A stretch of 64,000 nt of DNA from Anisus vortex (taxonomy: Eukaryota > Mollusca > Gastropoda > Planorbidae): NCBI GenBank assembly GCA_949126835.1, contig OX421497.1:10759632-10823631 (forward strand), read 5' to 3'. Position numbers and translations under genes: made by a program. This document shows positions 44,020 through 54,039 of this stretch, in pieces (position 1 is the first letter of the stretch; the number at the start of each line of letters is the position of its first letter). The notes under the pieces were generated by a model. The model was not told where the DNA came from. It searched no databases and worked only from the letters and a program-made list of their open reading frames with translations.

Positions 44020-44510
44020 TCTCGCTTTTTCTCTTTTCTTCTCGATGTCTTTTCTCCACATTCTCTTCTATCTTTAACTTGTTTTTTCTCCTTCTCTATC
44101 TCTCTATTATCCACCATCTCATCTCTTTTTTTTCTCTTTTCATCTCCCTTCCCTGCTATATTTCATATTCCCCATCTTTTTTTCTTTTCTTCCTCTTTAC
44201 TATATTCTCTTTCATGTTGTTTTCTCTCTCTTTTATTCCATCTCGCCTCTCTTTCTCTTTTCTATATTCTTCCATCTCTTCTCTTATATCCTTCCTCTCA
44301 CTTTCTTATCTTCTCTTATTTGTCTATCAATCTCTTATTTCTTGCATTCTTAACTTCTCAGAATTTCTTATTTTCTCTAAATCTCTAATTTTTCTCTCAC
44401 TCGCTTTTCTTCTCTCTCTCTCTCTCGTATTTTATCTCACGTTTTTATATTCTCACCATTTCTCTCTCTCTCTCTTTTCTTCTGTCTGCCAAACGTTTCA
44501 ATAGTATTCT
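44020..44510. repeat. Polypyrimidine (C/T) tract of about 490 bp
   Basis: Almost all T and C on the plus strand, with TCTC runs. The open frame across it is low-complexity leucine/serine/phenylalanine and not a gene. Confidence 0.9.
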
Positions 44511-45214
44511 TTTTTTTTGTCCACACGATGACGCCAAAACTAAATCCAGCAACATGTTTGGCCAATGACCTCTTTATATTTGTTTAAATCACTCTTTCTC
44601 TGTTCCTAGCAGACTAAGTTTATCCCCCCCCCCACCCCCTTTATTGTTGTTTTTGTAACCCTTTCTAAACCAAAGCCATTCATCATTCCCAATGACAAGG
44701 AAGTTCCGTTGTCTCTCGCACAGATTGTCTTTCCCAGTGGCTAAGCAATCCAATATACTGGCACCGAGGTGACGCATTCAAGGTTTTTTTTTAATGTTGT
44801 TTTTGCTTATTTTACTTGGTCGGTCGACCCTAAAGCATACTCCTTGAACCCTTTAACTCCTCGCTAGCTTGCTCGAGTCCTTGGATTTCTCGTGGAAACA
44901 TATTGCTTCCTGCAAGATTCCTTTCGGCGCTCTCCATTTCGGGCAAGCCATTTTCAGTCTTCAGGTTACAGTTCATCAGTTCATCTTAACAGGATCGTAT
45001 CCACACGTGGTCATTGGTCGACTAATCGGTCTCTTTACCTGGAGGATCCACTGCAAAGCCTTATGGGCGAGGTCCTGGGAAAGTGTGTGTGTGGTCGGGA
45101 GGAGTGGTCTGCATGTTGTGTTCAATCCATAAGTCATTTACGCCAGAACATCTACTTGTCATGAGATCTTGGTTTGTCTTCTGCCAGAAATTTGTGAGTC
45201 TATATTCAAACTCC
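44511..45214. other. No gene recognised
   Basis: 44880-45130 is open on both strands with balanced composition and may be part of an unclassified repeat, but no domain can be named. Confidence 0.4.
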
Positions 45215-45457
45215 ACGATGGTCGAGCCGGCACCGTGTTTGGCTGGCGTACCGAAGGCGCTGGGTTCGAACCCTGGTGAGGTCCCTGAGTCTACCCAGCT
45301 CTGATGGGTACCTGACATTAGTTGGGGGTAAAATAAAGGCGGCTGGGCATTGTGCTGGCCACACAATCACCTAGTATGCTGTGGCCACAGACACTGGTAA
45401 ACGCTGTTTCACCGGCCCTGTGATCAATTTTGTCCGACGTGTCCTTTACTTACTTAC
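45215..45457 (+). mobile_element. SINE-1 with a perfect 12-bp TSD
   Basis: Flanked by TATTCAAACTCC at 45203-45214 and 45458-45469. Head CGAGCCGGCACCGTGTTTGG with B box GGTTCGAACCCTGG, then the central domain, a 3' part with TCACCGGCCCTGTGATCAAT, and a TTTACTTACTTAC tail. The TSD defines the true ends of the SINE-1 family. Confidence 0.95.
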
Positions 45458-45743
45458 TATTCAAACTCCCAAGTGTTGTTCTTTTAATAATTGAGATTAG
45501 AGTGTGTGTGAGATCTTCGTAGAGACTACACGATGGAATAAAATAATTATATCAAAAGGCTAACGTAAAAATTTAAACTCTTTATTGTCATCGTATGTTC
45601 TTTATTCGTCTTAAACACACTCATTTTAGCATCACAGCTTCTTTTTTTTTTAAATGGTGGTTTTACTGAATGGTTCCTATTCTGACATTTTTTGTCCGTA
45701 AAAAAATGTTTTTAACAATACTATTATCATTACTCTAAATTGT

Positions 45744-47059
45744 GTGCAAGAATGTGAATGGAACAGGTATAATAGCTCCCAACTAGTTTTGTGCAAGAAT
45801 GTGAATGGATTAGGTATAATAGCTCCCAACTAGTTTTGTGCAAGAATGTGAATGGATTAGGTATAATAGCTCCCAACTAGTTTTGTGCAAGAATGTGCAT
45901 GGAACAGGTATAATAGCTCCCAACTAGTTTTGTGCAAGAATGTGCATGGAACAGGTATAATAGCTCCCAACTAGTTTTGAGCAAGAATGTGCATGGAACA
46001 GGTATAATAGCTCCCAACTAGTTTTGTGCAAGAATGTGCATGGAACAGGTATAATAGCTCCCAACTAGTTTTGTGCAAGAATGTGCATGGAACAGGTATA
46101 ATAGCTCCCAACTAGTTTTGTGCAAGAATGTGAATGGAACAGGTATAATAGCTCCCAACTAGTTTTGTGCAAGAATGTGAATGGAACAGGTATAATAGCT
46201 CCCAACTAGTTTTGTGCAAGAATGTGAATGGATTAGGTATAATAGCTCCCAACTAGTTTTGTGCAAGAATGTGAATGGAACAGGTATAATAGCTCCCAAC
46301 TAGTTTTGTGCAAGAATGTGAATGGATTAGGTATAATAGCTCCCAACTAGTTTTGTGCAAGAATGTGAATGGAACAGGTATAATAGCTCCCAACTAGTTT
46401 TGTGCAAGAATGTGAATGGATTAGGTATAATAGCTCCCAACTAGTTTTGTGCAAGAATGTGAATGGATTAGGTATAATAGCTCCCAACTAGTTTTGTGCA
46501 AGAATGTGAATGGAACAGGTATAATAGCTCCCAACTAGTTTTGTGCAAGAATGTGAATGGATTAGGTATAATAGCTCCCAACTAGTTTTGTGCAAGAATG
46601 TGCATGGAACAGGTATAATAGCTCCCAACTAGTTTTGTGCAAGAATGTGAATGGATTAGGTATAATAGCTCCCAACTAGTTTTGTGCAAGAATGTGAATG
46701 GATTAGGTATAATAGCTCCCAACTAGTTTTGTGCAAGAATGTGAATGGATTAGGTATAATAGCTCCCAACTAGTTTTGTGCAAGAATGTGAATGGAACAG
46801 GTATAATAGCTCCCAACTAGTTTTGTGCAAGAATGTGAATGGATTAGGTATAATAGCTCCCAACTAGTTTTGTGCAAGAATGTGAATGGAACAGGTATAA
46901 TAGCTCCCAACTAGTTTTGTGCAAGAATGTGAATGGAACAGGTATAATAGCTCCCAACTAGTTTTGTGCAAGAATGTGAATGGATTAGGTATAATAGCTC
47001 CCAACTAGTTTTGTGCAAGAATGTGAATGGAACAGGTATAATAGCTCCCAACTAGTTTT
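45744..47059 (+). repeat. Minisatellite, exactly 28 units of 47 bp
   Basis: Each unit starts GTGCAAGAATGTG and ends CTCCCAACTAGTTTT. Three unit types differ at two spots: A (GAATGGAACAGG, 10 units), B (GAATGGATTAGG, 12 units), C (GCATGGAACAGG, 6 units). Order: A B B C C C C C A A B A B A B B A B C B B B A B A A B A. Almost no other variation exists apart from GAGCAAG in unit 6. No ORF crosses it. Confidence 0.97.
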
Positions 47060-47095
47060 GTCAGGCTCTAAAGCAATGGTTCCAGCACTGCTATC

Positions 47096-47236
47096 AAATG
47101 TAATGTAAATATCTCATATAACTGTAAAGTGATACAGTTATAAAATGTAATGTAAATATCTCATATAACTGTAAAGTGATACAGTTATAAAATGTAATGT
47201 AAATATCTCATATAACTGTAAAGTGATACAGTTATA
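47096..47236 (+). repeat. Second array, three identical 47-bp units of unrelated sequence
   Basis: Units start AAATGTAATGTAAATATCTC. Each contains an inverted repeat TATAACTGT...ACAGTTATA with a short loop. The period equals that of the array 36 bp upstream although the sequences are unrelated. Confidence 0.93.
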
Positions 47237-47289
47237 AAATGTGTTACAAATTGAACATAATTAAAGCACATTGATTAATCTCAAGAAAT

Positions 47290-48780
47290 CCATTTGAAAT
47301 TATACATTGTGAAATATTTATTTCTAATTACAACACAACATCAGTGCTAATATAGAGATTGCGTCTTTCTCATCGGCTCACACAACGAAGATCATCTTTC
47401 ACAACAAGTCTACTTCTGTATTTAGATTTAATAATTAACAAACTCGAAAGAACTGTTTCACAAAGATATGTTGTTTGGAAATGAAAGAGGAAGCGCAGCA
47501 CAGTCTCAGACAAAATAGTATATGACTGCAAACACCTTATCCTGAATTTTGTAATTGGCATTGTAGAGAAATTAGTTGTTAATACATTAAATGAACTTCT
47601 CTTGTGTTATGTTTTGTCTCAGAAACATCTTCAAATGTGACTGTGCATGACTTTCTATCAAGTGCAATTGAAGCGTAAGATAAATTTGAAAGGTACTATG
47701 AAATTTCGTCTGCAAGCATGGGCAAGTGTTCTTTCACAAAAGTCGTCATCGTAAAAATCATTAGCGTAATCCTTTCATCTGGTTCAATGTCAAGTTTCTC
47801 AAAGAAAGCAGATAAGTTAAGCAACATGTACATTTTATTTACATCCTATTTCTTTTATGCCAAATCTAAAGTTTTTATTGGAATGATCCGATTTTTTCAA
47901 ACAAAATTACAAAAATTAACTGGTCCTTGCAGTATACATTTTACTCATTCAAAATTTCAAAGATGTCAACAAAGTAAGTTATTTTCTGCAGATCACTTTT
48001 ATCGCCATAAAGTGCTTAGAACTGCGTTTCCATAAGAAATTACCATTATTATTATTATAATTTTAAAGTTAAAAAGTTCTGAGTTTACCACGAAGCTAAA
48101 AACACGTTTTAAAATTTTTCCTCTCGCCAACCATCTGACTGTAAGTGAAGGGGTTGGTTCGCTGGTGTCATCACGTCCAGTACTCGTATGCACAAAATAT
48201 AAATATACTTATTCCGTGCTCGTATGTGGATGCATCTGAATGTGGGTGGGCCCGCTTGTAGACTGATAAAATATGTATTTTTCGGTGGTCTTAGACGACC
48301 CCCATGAAATGGTTCTTCGATATCTATTAAGATTTAACATATAATGTTGGTATATTCTTTTAATTTCTTTAAAAAAAAAATTCATCGTGAGCGAACCCGA
48401 TATAAAAAAGAACAATTAAACAAATGTTACTTCATCTAATCAAGGGAGATAATAGTCCTAGTTTTAAGTCTCTGGGACAATAATTTTAGTATTTTTACGA
48501 CACAATTTGCATTAAAAATAATAATAATAATATTGTATATGCATATACCAGTACAGTTACTAAAATTAATAAAAATACGTAAAATGAACAATCAATTAAT
48601 TAATATTTTTACATTATAAATATAAATTTTAAAACACCTTTTTAACTACTAGCTTGTTTTCATTAGTAAACATTTCTTTCTTTAAATAATCCAATCATTA
48701 CTGTACATTTATAATGAAACCTAAATTTTTGGAAAGCCTTATTTTTAAGGTTTAAAGACTAAAAAGAGAAGAGGAATAGT
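47290..48780 (-). pseudogene. Decayed hAT transposase gene (ZBED5-like), inverted copy of 18775-20150
   Basis: On the minus strand 47370-47561 reads AYLCE-type sequence TTYLCETVLSSLLIIKSKYR then SRLVVKDDLRCV, the hAT C-terminal dimerisation motif, better preserved than the copy at 19713. Upstream blocks are broken. A GGGGGTCGTCTAAGACC end lies near 48285-48305. Several blocks, such as AATATTAATTAATTGAT, match 18775-19150 in reverse. Confidence 0.82.
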
Positions 48781-48800
48781 CTAGACTCTAGACTCTAGAC

Positions 48801-49866
48801 CACAGGTTCTCAACGGGGGCGATATCGCCCCCCGGGGGGTGGTGAGAAGCTTTAGGGGGGCGCTGACATTCCCGGGGGCGATTGGGGGGCGGTGAAGGGC
48901 AATTGGGCGGTACAAACGTACCTGATATATTTTAACACCTCAGCTATTTGAATCGATTAGTTTTTGTGCTGCTAAATATCTGATATCCCCCAACAGTTTG
49001 CCTACATATTATTAGATTAATAAGAAATAGGAATCGCAGTGACTTTTCGATGAATTAGGGGTCAGTATTTGGCCGGTTGGTCCTGTGGTTGGTTCACCGT
49101 CTGTCCACCCTGCTGACCGATCACTGTCGCCCTAACATATGCTAATATTAATGATATTTTGATCTCATTTTATCCGAGATGTCCTTAATGTGTTTTAATT
49201 CTCTAATGATCTATAGTAGTATAGTTAAGCGGCATAGATAAGTTCTAATCATTCAAACTGGGTAGTTATTGTAATGTTTGAAAGTATACATATATATTCT
49301 TTAGTCATATTATATTTATATAATTTTCAAATATTTTTTTTACAGTTTGATCATTTCAAAGTTATAAATTGTAAACCATTTATTTTTTAAAAAAGAAAAA
49401 AAAACAGAAATATTAGCTCAAATAAAACGGGCTAATTATCTCCCTTTAGCTAAAAAATGTTTCCACATTTGATTCAATAGTGATGCCGAACAAGTTCTGT
49501 TTTGTAATATAACAAATATTACTGATTATTAAACTTAAGGCTTTTGCAACCAAAATTAAAACAAAAATAGACAAATTGCTAGCAACACACCAGGCAAACG
49601 ATTCGCATTAATGTTGATTTATTTAAACCTTTTGTTAAGGCAATTTTTTTATTTTGATCCATTAATTCTTACAATATATTTCCATTTCAGTTTTTTTAAA
49701 GATGATTAATCACACAAAAAGTCTAGTCCGCCAAAAAAAATTGCGGAAACTATATTCTGGATGGGCGGAAGGGGGGGGGGGGAATAAAAGAAAGAGGGGA
49801 GGGTGGTGGTGAGCGGAAAAATATTGTAAAAGGGGGCGGTGAGCCGAAAAAGGTTGAGAACTTATG
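48801..49866. mobile_element. 1066-bp hAT element with G-rich ends
   Basis: Ends CACAGGTTCTCAACGGGGGC and GGTTGAGAACTTATG, about 14-bp inverted repeats. TSD CTCTAGAC (48793-48800) and ATCTAGAC (49867-49874). The internal part 49240-49490 resembles the internal region of the CAGGGGTCGG family at 9360-9600, though the ends differ. No ORF. Confidence 0.87.
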
Positions 49867-49874
49867 ATCTAGAC

Positions 49875-50390
49875 CACAGAATAAATATAGAACAGAATGC
49901 GCAATCGCATTTTTTTTCTGTTTCCGGAAGTAATACAGACGCCATACTTTTTAAACGCAGTGGTCCTGGTTACACTATATATTTATGCTGAATTTAAAAT
50001 GTCTTTTTCATCAAATCTACAATTTCGAACACCCAAAGCTAATGTTTCAGGCAAAAGGTACAACGGCTGTTGTGTAATAAACTGCAACAATGATAAGAAA
50101 ACGATTGATTATCTTACAAATAAGCATGTCAAACTACATGGCTTTCCTGATCCCGTAAAGGATAAACAACTGTAACTTGTAACCTCATATTACTTAATAT
50201 TAGTAGCCTTGCTTTAGTCCTAAGCTTGCTAAGAGTAGATATCAGTCATAAATAAAGCCTTTCTCATCTTACTATAGTAGCGTTTCTAGGAACCGCTGCC
50301 TTGAATCAAAAGAAAATGGCGGAAGCCGAGCTTCACTTTTAGTGACTGCGCATATAGGGATTGCGCATTCTGTTCTATACCTATTCTGTG
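49875..50390 (+). mobile_element. 516-bp P-element-like transposon with 32-bp inverted repeats
   Basis: Left end CACAGAATAAATATAGAACA then GAATGCGCAATC; the right end is its reverse complement with GG in place of AA at bases 10-11. TSD ATCTAGAC (49867-49874) and GTCTAGAC (50391-50398). It encodes the start of a THAP domain. An AATAAA lies at 50251. An 8-bp TSD, terminal CA, inverted repeats of about 31 bp and a THAP domain together fit the P superfamily. The catalytic region is deleted. Confidence 0.85.
49897..50175 (+). pseudogene. Truncated THAP-domain transposase of the P-like element
   Basis: 92 codons. The natural start is probably M35 (MSFSSNLQFRTPKAN), as the first 34 residues read through the inverted repeat and look non-coding. 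THAP features are C58/C59-x3/4-C63 (NGCCVINCNN) and HVKLHGFPDPVKDKQL, the FP-D block. The frame stops before the conserved tryptophan and the C-x2-H pair, so a zinc finger cannot fold. Only the DNA-binding N-terminus remains. Confidence 0.75.
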
Positions 50391-50398
50391 GTCTAGAC

Positions 50399-50605
50399 CA
50401 GGGATCGGCAACCTACGGAAAGCGTGCCAGACTTGTTACGCAAAACGATTTTCAATGGCAAGCAGAAGACTAAAAAAAAAAACTATTCAAGTATTTTCTA
50501 TAAGAAAGAGAGTGTTAAAGCAATGTGTCATTTAGGCTGTTGGCACACTGAATGAATTAGAAATCCCACTTAGGCACACTATTATCAAAAGTTTGCCATT
50601 CGCTG
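50399..50605. mobile_element. 207-bp hAT element
   Basis: Ends CAGGGATCGGCAACCTACGG and GTTTGCCATTCGCTG. TSD GTCTAGAC (50391-50398) and GCCTAGAC (50606-50613). Begins immediately after the target copy that closes the P-like element. Confidence 0.88.
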
Positions 50606-50700
50606 GCCTAGACTAAAGAGTGTTGGTCCCAGGACACAACCCTGTTTGACCCTGCTACACACTGTATTGTACATGTTGTTGTGGAAAGCCTCAATAAGAC
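50606..50700 (-). pseudogene. RTE-like LINE reverse-transcriptase scrap
   Basis: Minus strand reads LIEAFHNNMYNTVCS then RVKQGCVLGPTLFSL, the same RT block as at 17885-18000 and in the same position between a GGGTCG-type hAT end and a CAGGG-type hAT element. Confidence 0.8.
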
Positions 50701-50792
50701 CATCAAAAATAAGTGTTTTCCTATGGTCCTTGGCGACCCCCATGAAATGGTCGTTCGACCCGCAAAGGGGTAGCGACCCACAGGCTGGGGAC
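50700..50792 (-). mobile_element. 5' end of a ZBED5/Charlie-type hAT element, inverted
   Basis: Reverse complement starts CAGCGGTCCCCAGCCTGTGG and continues GGGTCGAACGACCATTTCAT, matching 17783-17880. Confidence 0.78.
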
Positions 50793-51031
50793 CGCTGCTC
50801 TAATGAGTCCCATAAGAGCATTGGGATGAAGGGTAAATGTTGTGAGCTATTTGATCTGAAACATTGTTCTTTTATTTATTGTTTTATTGTGAGCTATTTT
50901 ATTTAATTTTGAATTTCGCAATAATAATCTCTAAGCGATAAGTCTGATGTATGACGTGGTTGTTAAATACGGAAGTGACGTCAGTCTTGTGCTTTGTCTA
51001 GGGATGAATGGCGTGTGTTTTATTATAATCG

Positions 51032-51257
51032 CAGGGGGTCGGCAACCTATAACACGCTTGCCAGACTTGGCACGCAGAGCGATTGGAAATGGCACCCGCA
51101 CCCTTCCCCCCCCCCCCCCAAAAAAAAAAAAGTTAATACTTGCCTTTTCTACGAGAAACGGACAGCTAGAGCAGTATGACTTTTTAAGCTGTTGGCACGC
51201 AGGATGAATTAGAAATCCCACTGTGGCACGCTATTATCGAAAGGTTGCCAACCCCTG
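51032..51257. mobile_element. Short hAT element with an internal C/A tract
   Basis: Ends CAGGGGGTCGGCAACCTATA and GGTTGCCAACCCCTG. Same family as 50399. A CCC...AAA tract (51103-51132) interrupts it. The flanks TATAATCG and GCATAGAT do not form a clear TSD. Confidence 0.83.
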
Positions 51258-51702
51258 GCATAGATAGTGGTCGCCTGATTTTTTTAAAATTAAAACAATA
51301 ATAAAGGAAAAAGGCTGGTCATTTTAATGGCAACTCAATGTCATTGTGGGACGCAAAAATCCTCTGTATAGAAGAAGCATCCGTAACGTTTTAGATAGGC
51401 AGAATACCCTAATGTGAGTGTTCAGCATCTCTGTCACACTCTTTTGCAAAAAGTTATCTTGTCACATGTGTATGGGCATGTGTGCGCGTCTCAATGTGTT
51501 GCACGTGGTTTTATATCAGTAAGCCAGGTTGCATGGTCGACCGTGCACTCATTATTATTATTATGGTTCCCCCCCCCCCGGGGATCTTACCATCCTTCCT
51601 GGCAACCTTCGTTTCATCGCTCAGTGTGATCTGTGCCAGATTTCTCTCAGCGTGTACGCCGATTACATTTAAAAAAAAAGGCCCGTATAATTTGTTTTCC
51701 AG
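51258..51702. other. No feature recognised; ends in a splice-acceptor-like tract
   Basis: Contains an ATT run and a C11 run (51571-51582). The last bases, TTTGTTTTCCAG, form a good acceptor for the candidate exon that follows. Confidence 0.4.
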
Positions 51703-51886
51703 GTCAGGCGAAACAGGTCGTCAAAAGAGAAAGTCGAAGAGCGGCTGAGGCGGACGAGGAGGAGAAGGCCGTGTGTGTGGGCGGGGGTATGATGAACGTG
51801 ACTACAATGAGCGCCCCATCCCCCTCGGTTTCTCATGCAGCTAAATATCAGCGACTCCTAAAGATGGATATACTAAACAAATACCG
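51703..51886 (+). CDS. Candidate internal exon of an unidentified host gene
   Basis: A 184-bp open stretch between a polypyrimidine tract ending TTTTCCAG (51695-51702) and the donor GTAAAA at 51887. Its composition is more balanced than the surroundings. In the open frame it reads QAKQVVKRESRRAAEADEEE, then a glycine patch, then SAPSPSVSHAAKYQ and RLLKMDILNKYR. The frame enters after codon base 1 and leaves after base 2. The basic-acidic segment suggests a charged helix. I do not recognise the protein, and no partner exon is visible. Splice-like signals can occur by chance, so confidence is modest. Confidence 0.35.
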
Positions 51887-52060
51887 GTAAAATAAAACAG
51901 ATAGACACAAACACAAACACCTAAACAAAAAGTAAAAGTAAGAAAAAAAACAACATACGCTTGCAGTTATGTCTTTTGTCTTCAGATTCTTACGCTCAGG
52001 GCGTATTATTAGTATAGTGGGGTGGATCAAGGTGGAGGGAAGGGGGCGCACACCAAGACA

Positions 52061-53616
52061 CATGGGCGCCCGCAGAAAATTGTCTAGGGGGGGGCAAAAT
52101 ATTTTTAGTAATGTTTTGACCCATTTTCTGCTAGCGTCCCACTTATGGGACACTTCGTAAAATAAAAATTCCTTTTAAATGCGTATATTCCTTATAAATA
52201 CAAAAATTAGTTTTTTTGGATTGTAAGATAGATAGACTTTAATTATAACTTTGGTTTTCGAACAAAATTTTACTTTTAAAAAGATTTTCATGATCCTGAC
52301 CTTTTGACTTTATCAAATATGACTGAATTTTGATATAAAACCACATGAGATATGTAATTTCATCATTTATCTATCAATTATAACAATAGAAATCATAGAA
52401 AACCCACATTGACTTCGTTTTATCAAGTGTCAAACAAGCATCCCACAAGTAGGACAGTAGCAACGAATGCCCCCGTTGTAAAACGTCCCATTTATGGGAC
52501 AGTAGCTAGTAGCATGCTAAAGTATTTTTTTAAATAAATAAAATGTTTTTTTTTTTTAACTTTGATGTTTAGAGAGTTAAATATTGAAGCTTCGCTTAAA
52601 TTTAAGAATTAGATCATAGTTTTGGGATAAGATTTTTAATAAAAATTATTTTTTTTATAAATAATTCTATTCGCTTTATAGATAACTTATTTTAAATGTC
52701 CATGTAGTTTTTTTTCTGGATTCAAATGGTCAGTTCATCGTCATCCATCCCTTAACCCGTGGGTTGGTCGCTGAGAGGACCATTGTTGACTTCTGTGTCA
52801 TCACTCGCGACTGGTCACGATTTTGTGCTGCTGTTTGGGGCGCCATTGAAGGAGAGTCTGAAATTTCTGAGTCAAGAGCGAAATAGAAGCAAGGATCAAA
52901 TATAAAAAGTTGACGGTTAATTTTTTTAATATTTTCGACACCAACAGAAACTTAGCCTCCTAATTATGCCGGATTTTATCAATTTTTTTGCCAGACAAAT
53001 TTTTTCTTTTATCAATTCTCGGGCTTAAATTATTAAAACATTGGAAATGCTTACCCAAAACTTTTCACAAAAACAAAAGTCCACACGATTTTCCGAAACT
53101 ATCTTAAAAAAAACTTTTAAATGAATTAAACGAATTAAATAGTTAGTGCAGCTCAGGCTAGGATCACCACTCTAGGCGAAAGTTAGGACGTGCTATCGAC
53201 AGTCCAAATAGCTAGTGCAGCACAGGCTAGGACGCACCACTTCAGGAGAAAGCTAGGACGCGCTATCGACGGTACAAATAGTCCAAAGTTAGTCCGAGTT
53301 AGCTATCTCCAGGGAGATGCTAGAGATACGTATTGGAATGATTCATGCACGCATCATAGGGTTGAGAGAAACGTGAATGGAGCAAAAAGTAGAGCATCTG
53401 AAGATGCATCCCCAAAGATAATGATATCGATATGACAATGGAAGGAGTCGCAGTTGTTACAATTAATTATAATTGTTTTAATAAAAATTTGTTTGTCTAT
53501 TTTCGTCTAAAAAAATTGTATCAGTCAATCCGGGAGGGGGGAGGGGCAAGATCAGGAAGAGGGGGGGGGGGGCAAGTGCCCCCCCTTGTCCCCCCCCCCC
53601 CCTTCGGGCGCCCATG
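52061..53616. mobile_element. 1.56-kb hAT-like element inserted in R1
   Basis: Ends CATGGGCGCCCGCAG and TTCGGGCGCCCATG. Perfect 8-bp TSD CCAAGACA (52053-52060, 53617-53624). R1 at 3676 carries the uninterrupted site (CACACCAAGATCCTGTCCG). The interior is AT-rich, with G/C-rich subterminal zones and no transposase recognised. It includes two copies of the palindrome GTCCCAYTTATGGGAC (52136, 52485) and a 69-bp tandem pair at 53144. Confidence 0.9.
53144..53281 (+). repeat. 69-bp tandem pair within the hAT-like element
   Basis: Two units start TAGTGCAGCTCAGGCTAGGA and TAGTGCAGCACAGGCTAGGA at 53144 and 53213; each ends with a GCTATCGAC block and CAAATAG. Confidence 0.85.
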
Positions 53617-54035
53617 CCAAGACACTGTCCGGGACTAGCCACCCCATCGGCACACTGATAGGTCGTGCCACGTAAGAAAGGGTACGATCCCCGCAGTACA
53701 CTTCTTCCTTCCATTTTCGGAAGCGCCAACTTTATAATTAACTTTGTGGCTCACTCGTATTCCTGCCCTGTCGCCCGGTAGAACGAGTTCCAGAATATTG
53801 ACCTGGACATCCAGGCACCAGGTCATCGTTGATACGGGCTGTTGAGCACATTGCTACCTCTCCACCGAGTATCGGAGCCTCTCGATGGTGCAATCATTCT
53901 CGGACGTACAGCAGGGGCTTTCCCCGGTGCGTTAGCCCACTGGTGCACTATTATAGGGAGCGTAACGGTGATTTCAACACCCCGCCAACGTTGAGGCCCA
54001 TGGGTACCGAGTTATAAGGTCTCTTTTGCCCAGGG
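53617..54035 (+). repeat. Dispersed repeat R1 (continues from 52015-52060)
   Basis: CTGTCCGGGACTAGCCACCC, CTGTCGCCCGGTAGAACGAG, GGACATCCAGGCACCAGGTC, CTCTCCACCGAGTATCGGAG, GAGGCCCATGGGTACCGAG. With the inserted element removed, the copy is nearly full length. Confidence 0.75.
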
Positions 54036-54039
54036 CGTA

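Noticed and set aside
44079..44504. 141-codon leucine/serine/phenylalanine-rich frame resembling membrane protein
   Set aside because: Pure polypyrimidine tract; hydrophobicity results from T-rich codons.
45744..47059. CRISPR array
   Set aside because: Units are contiguous with no spacers, there are no cas genes, and the context is eukaryotic; it is a minisatellite.
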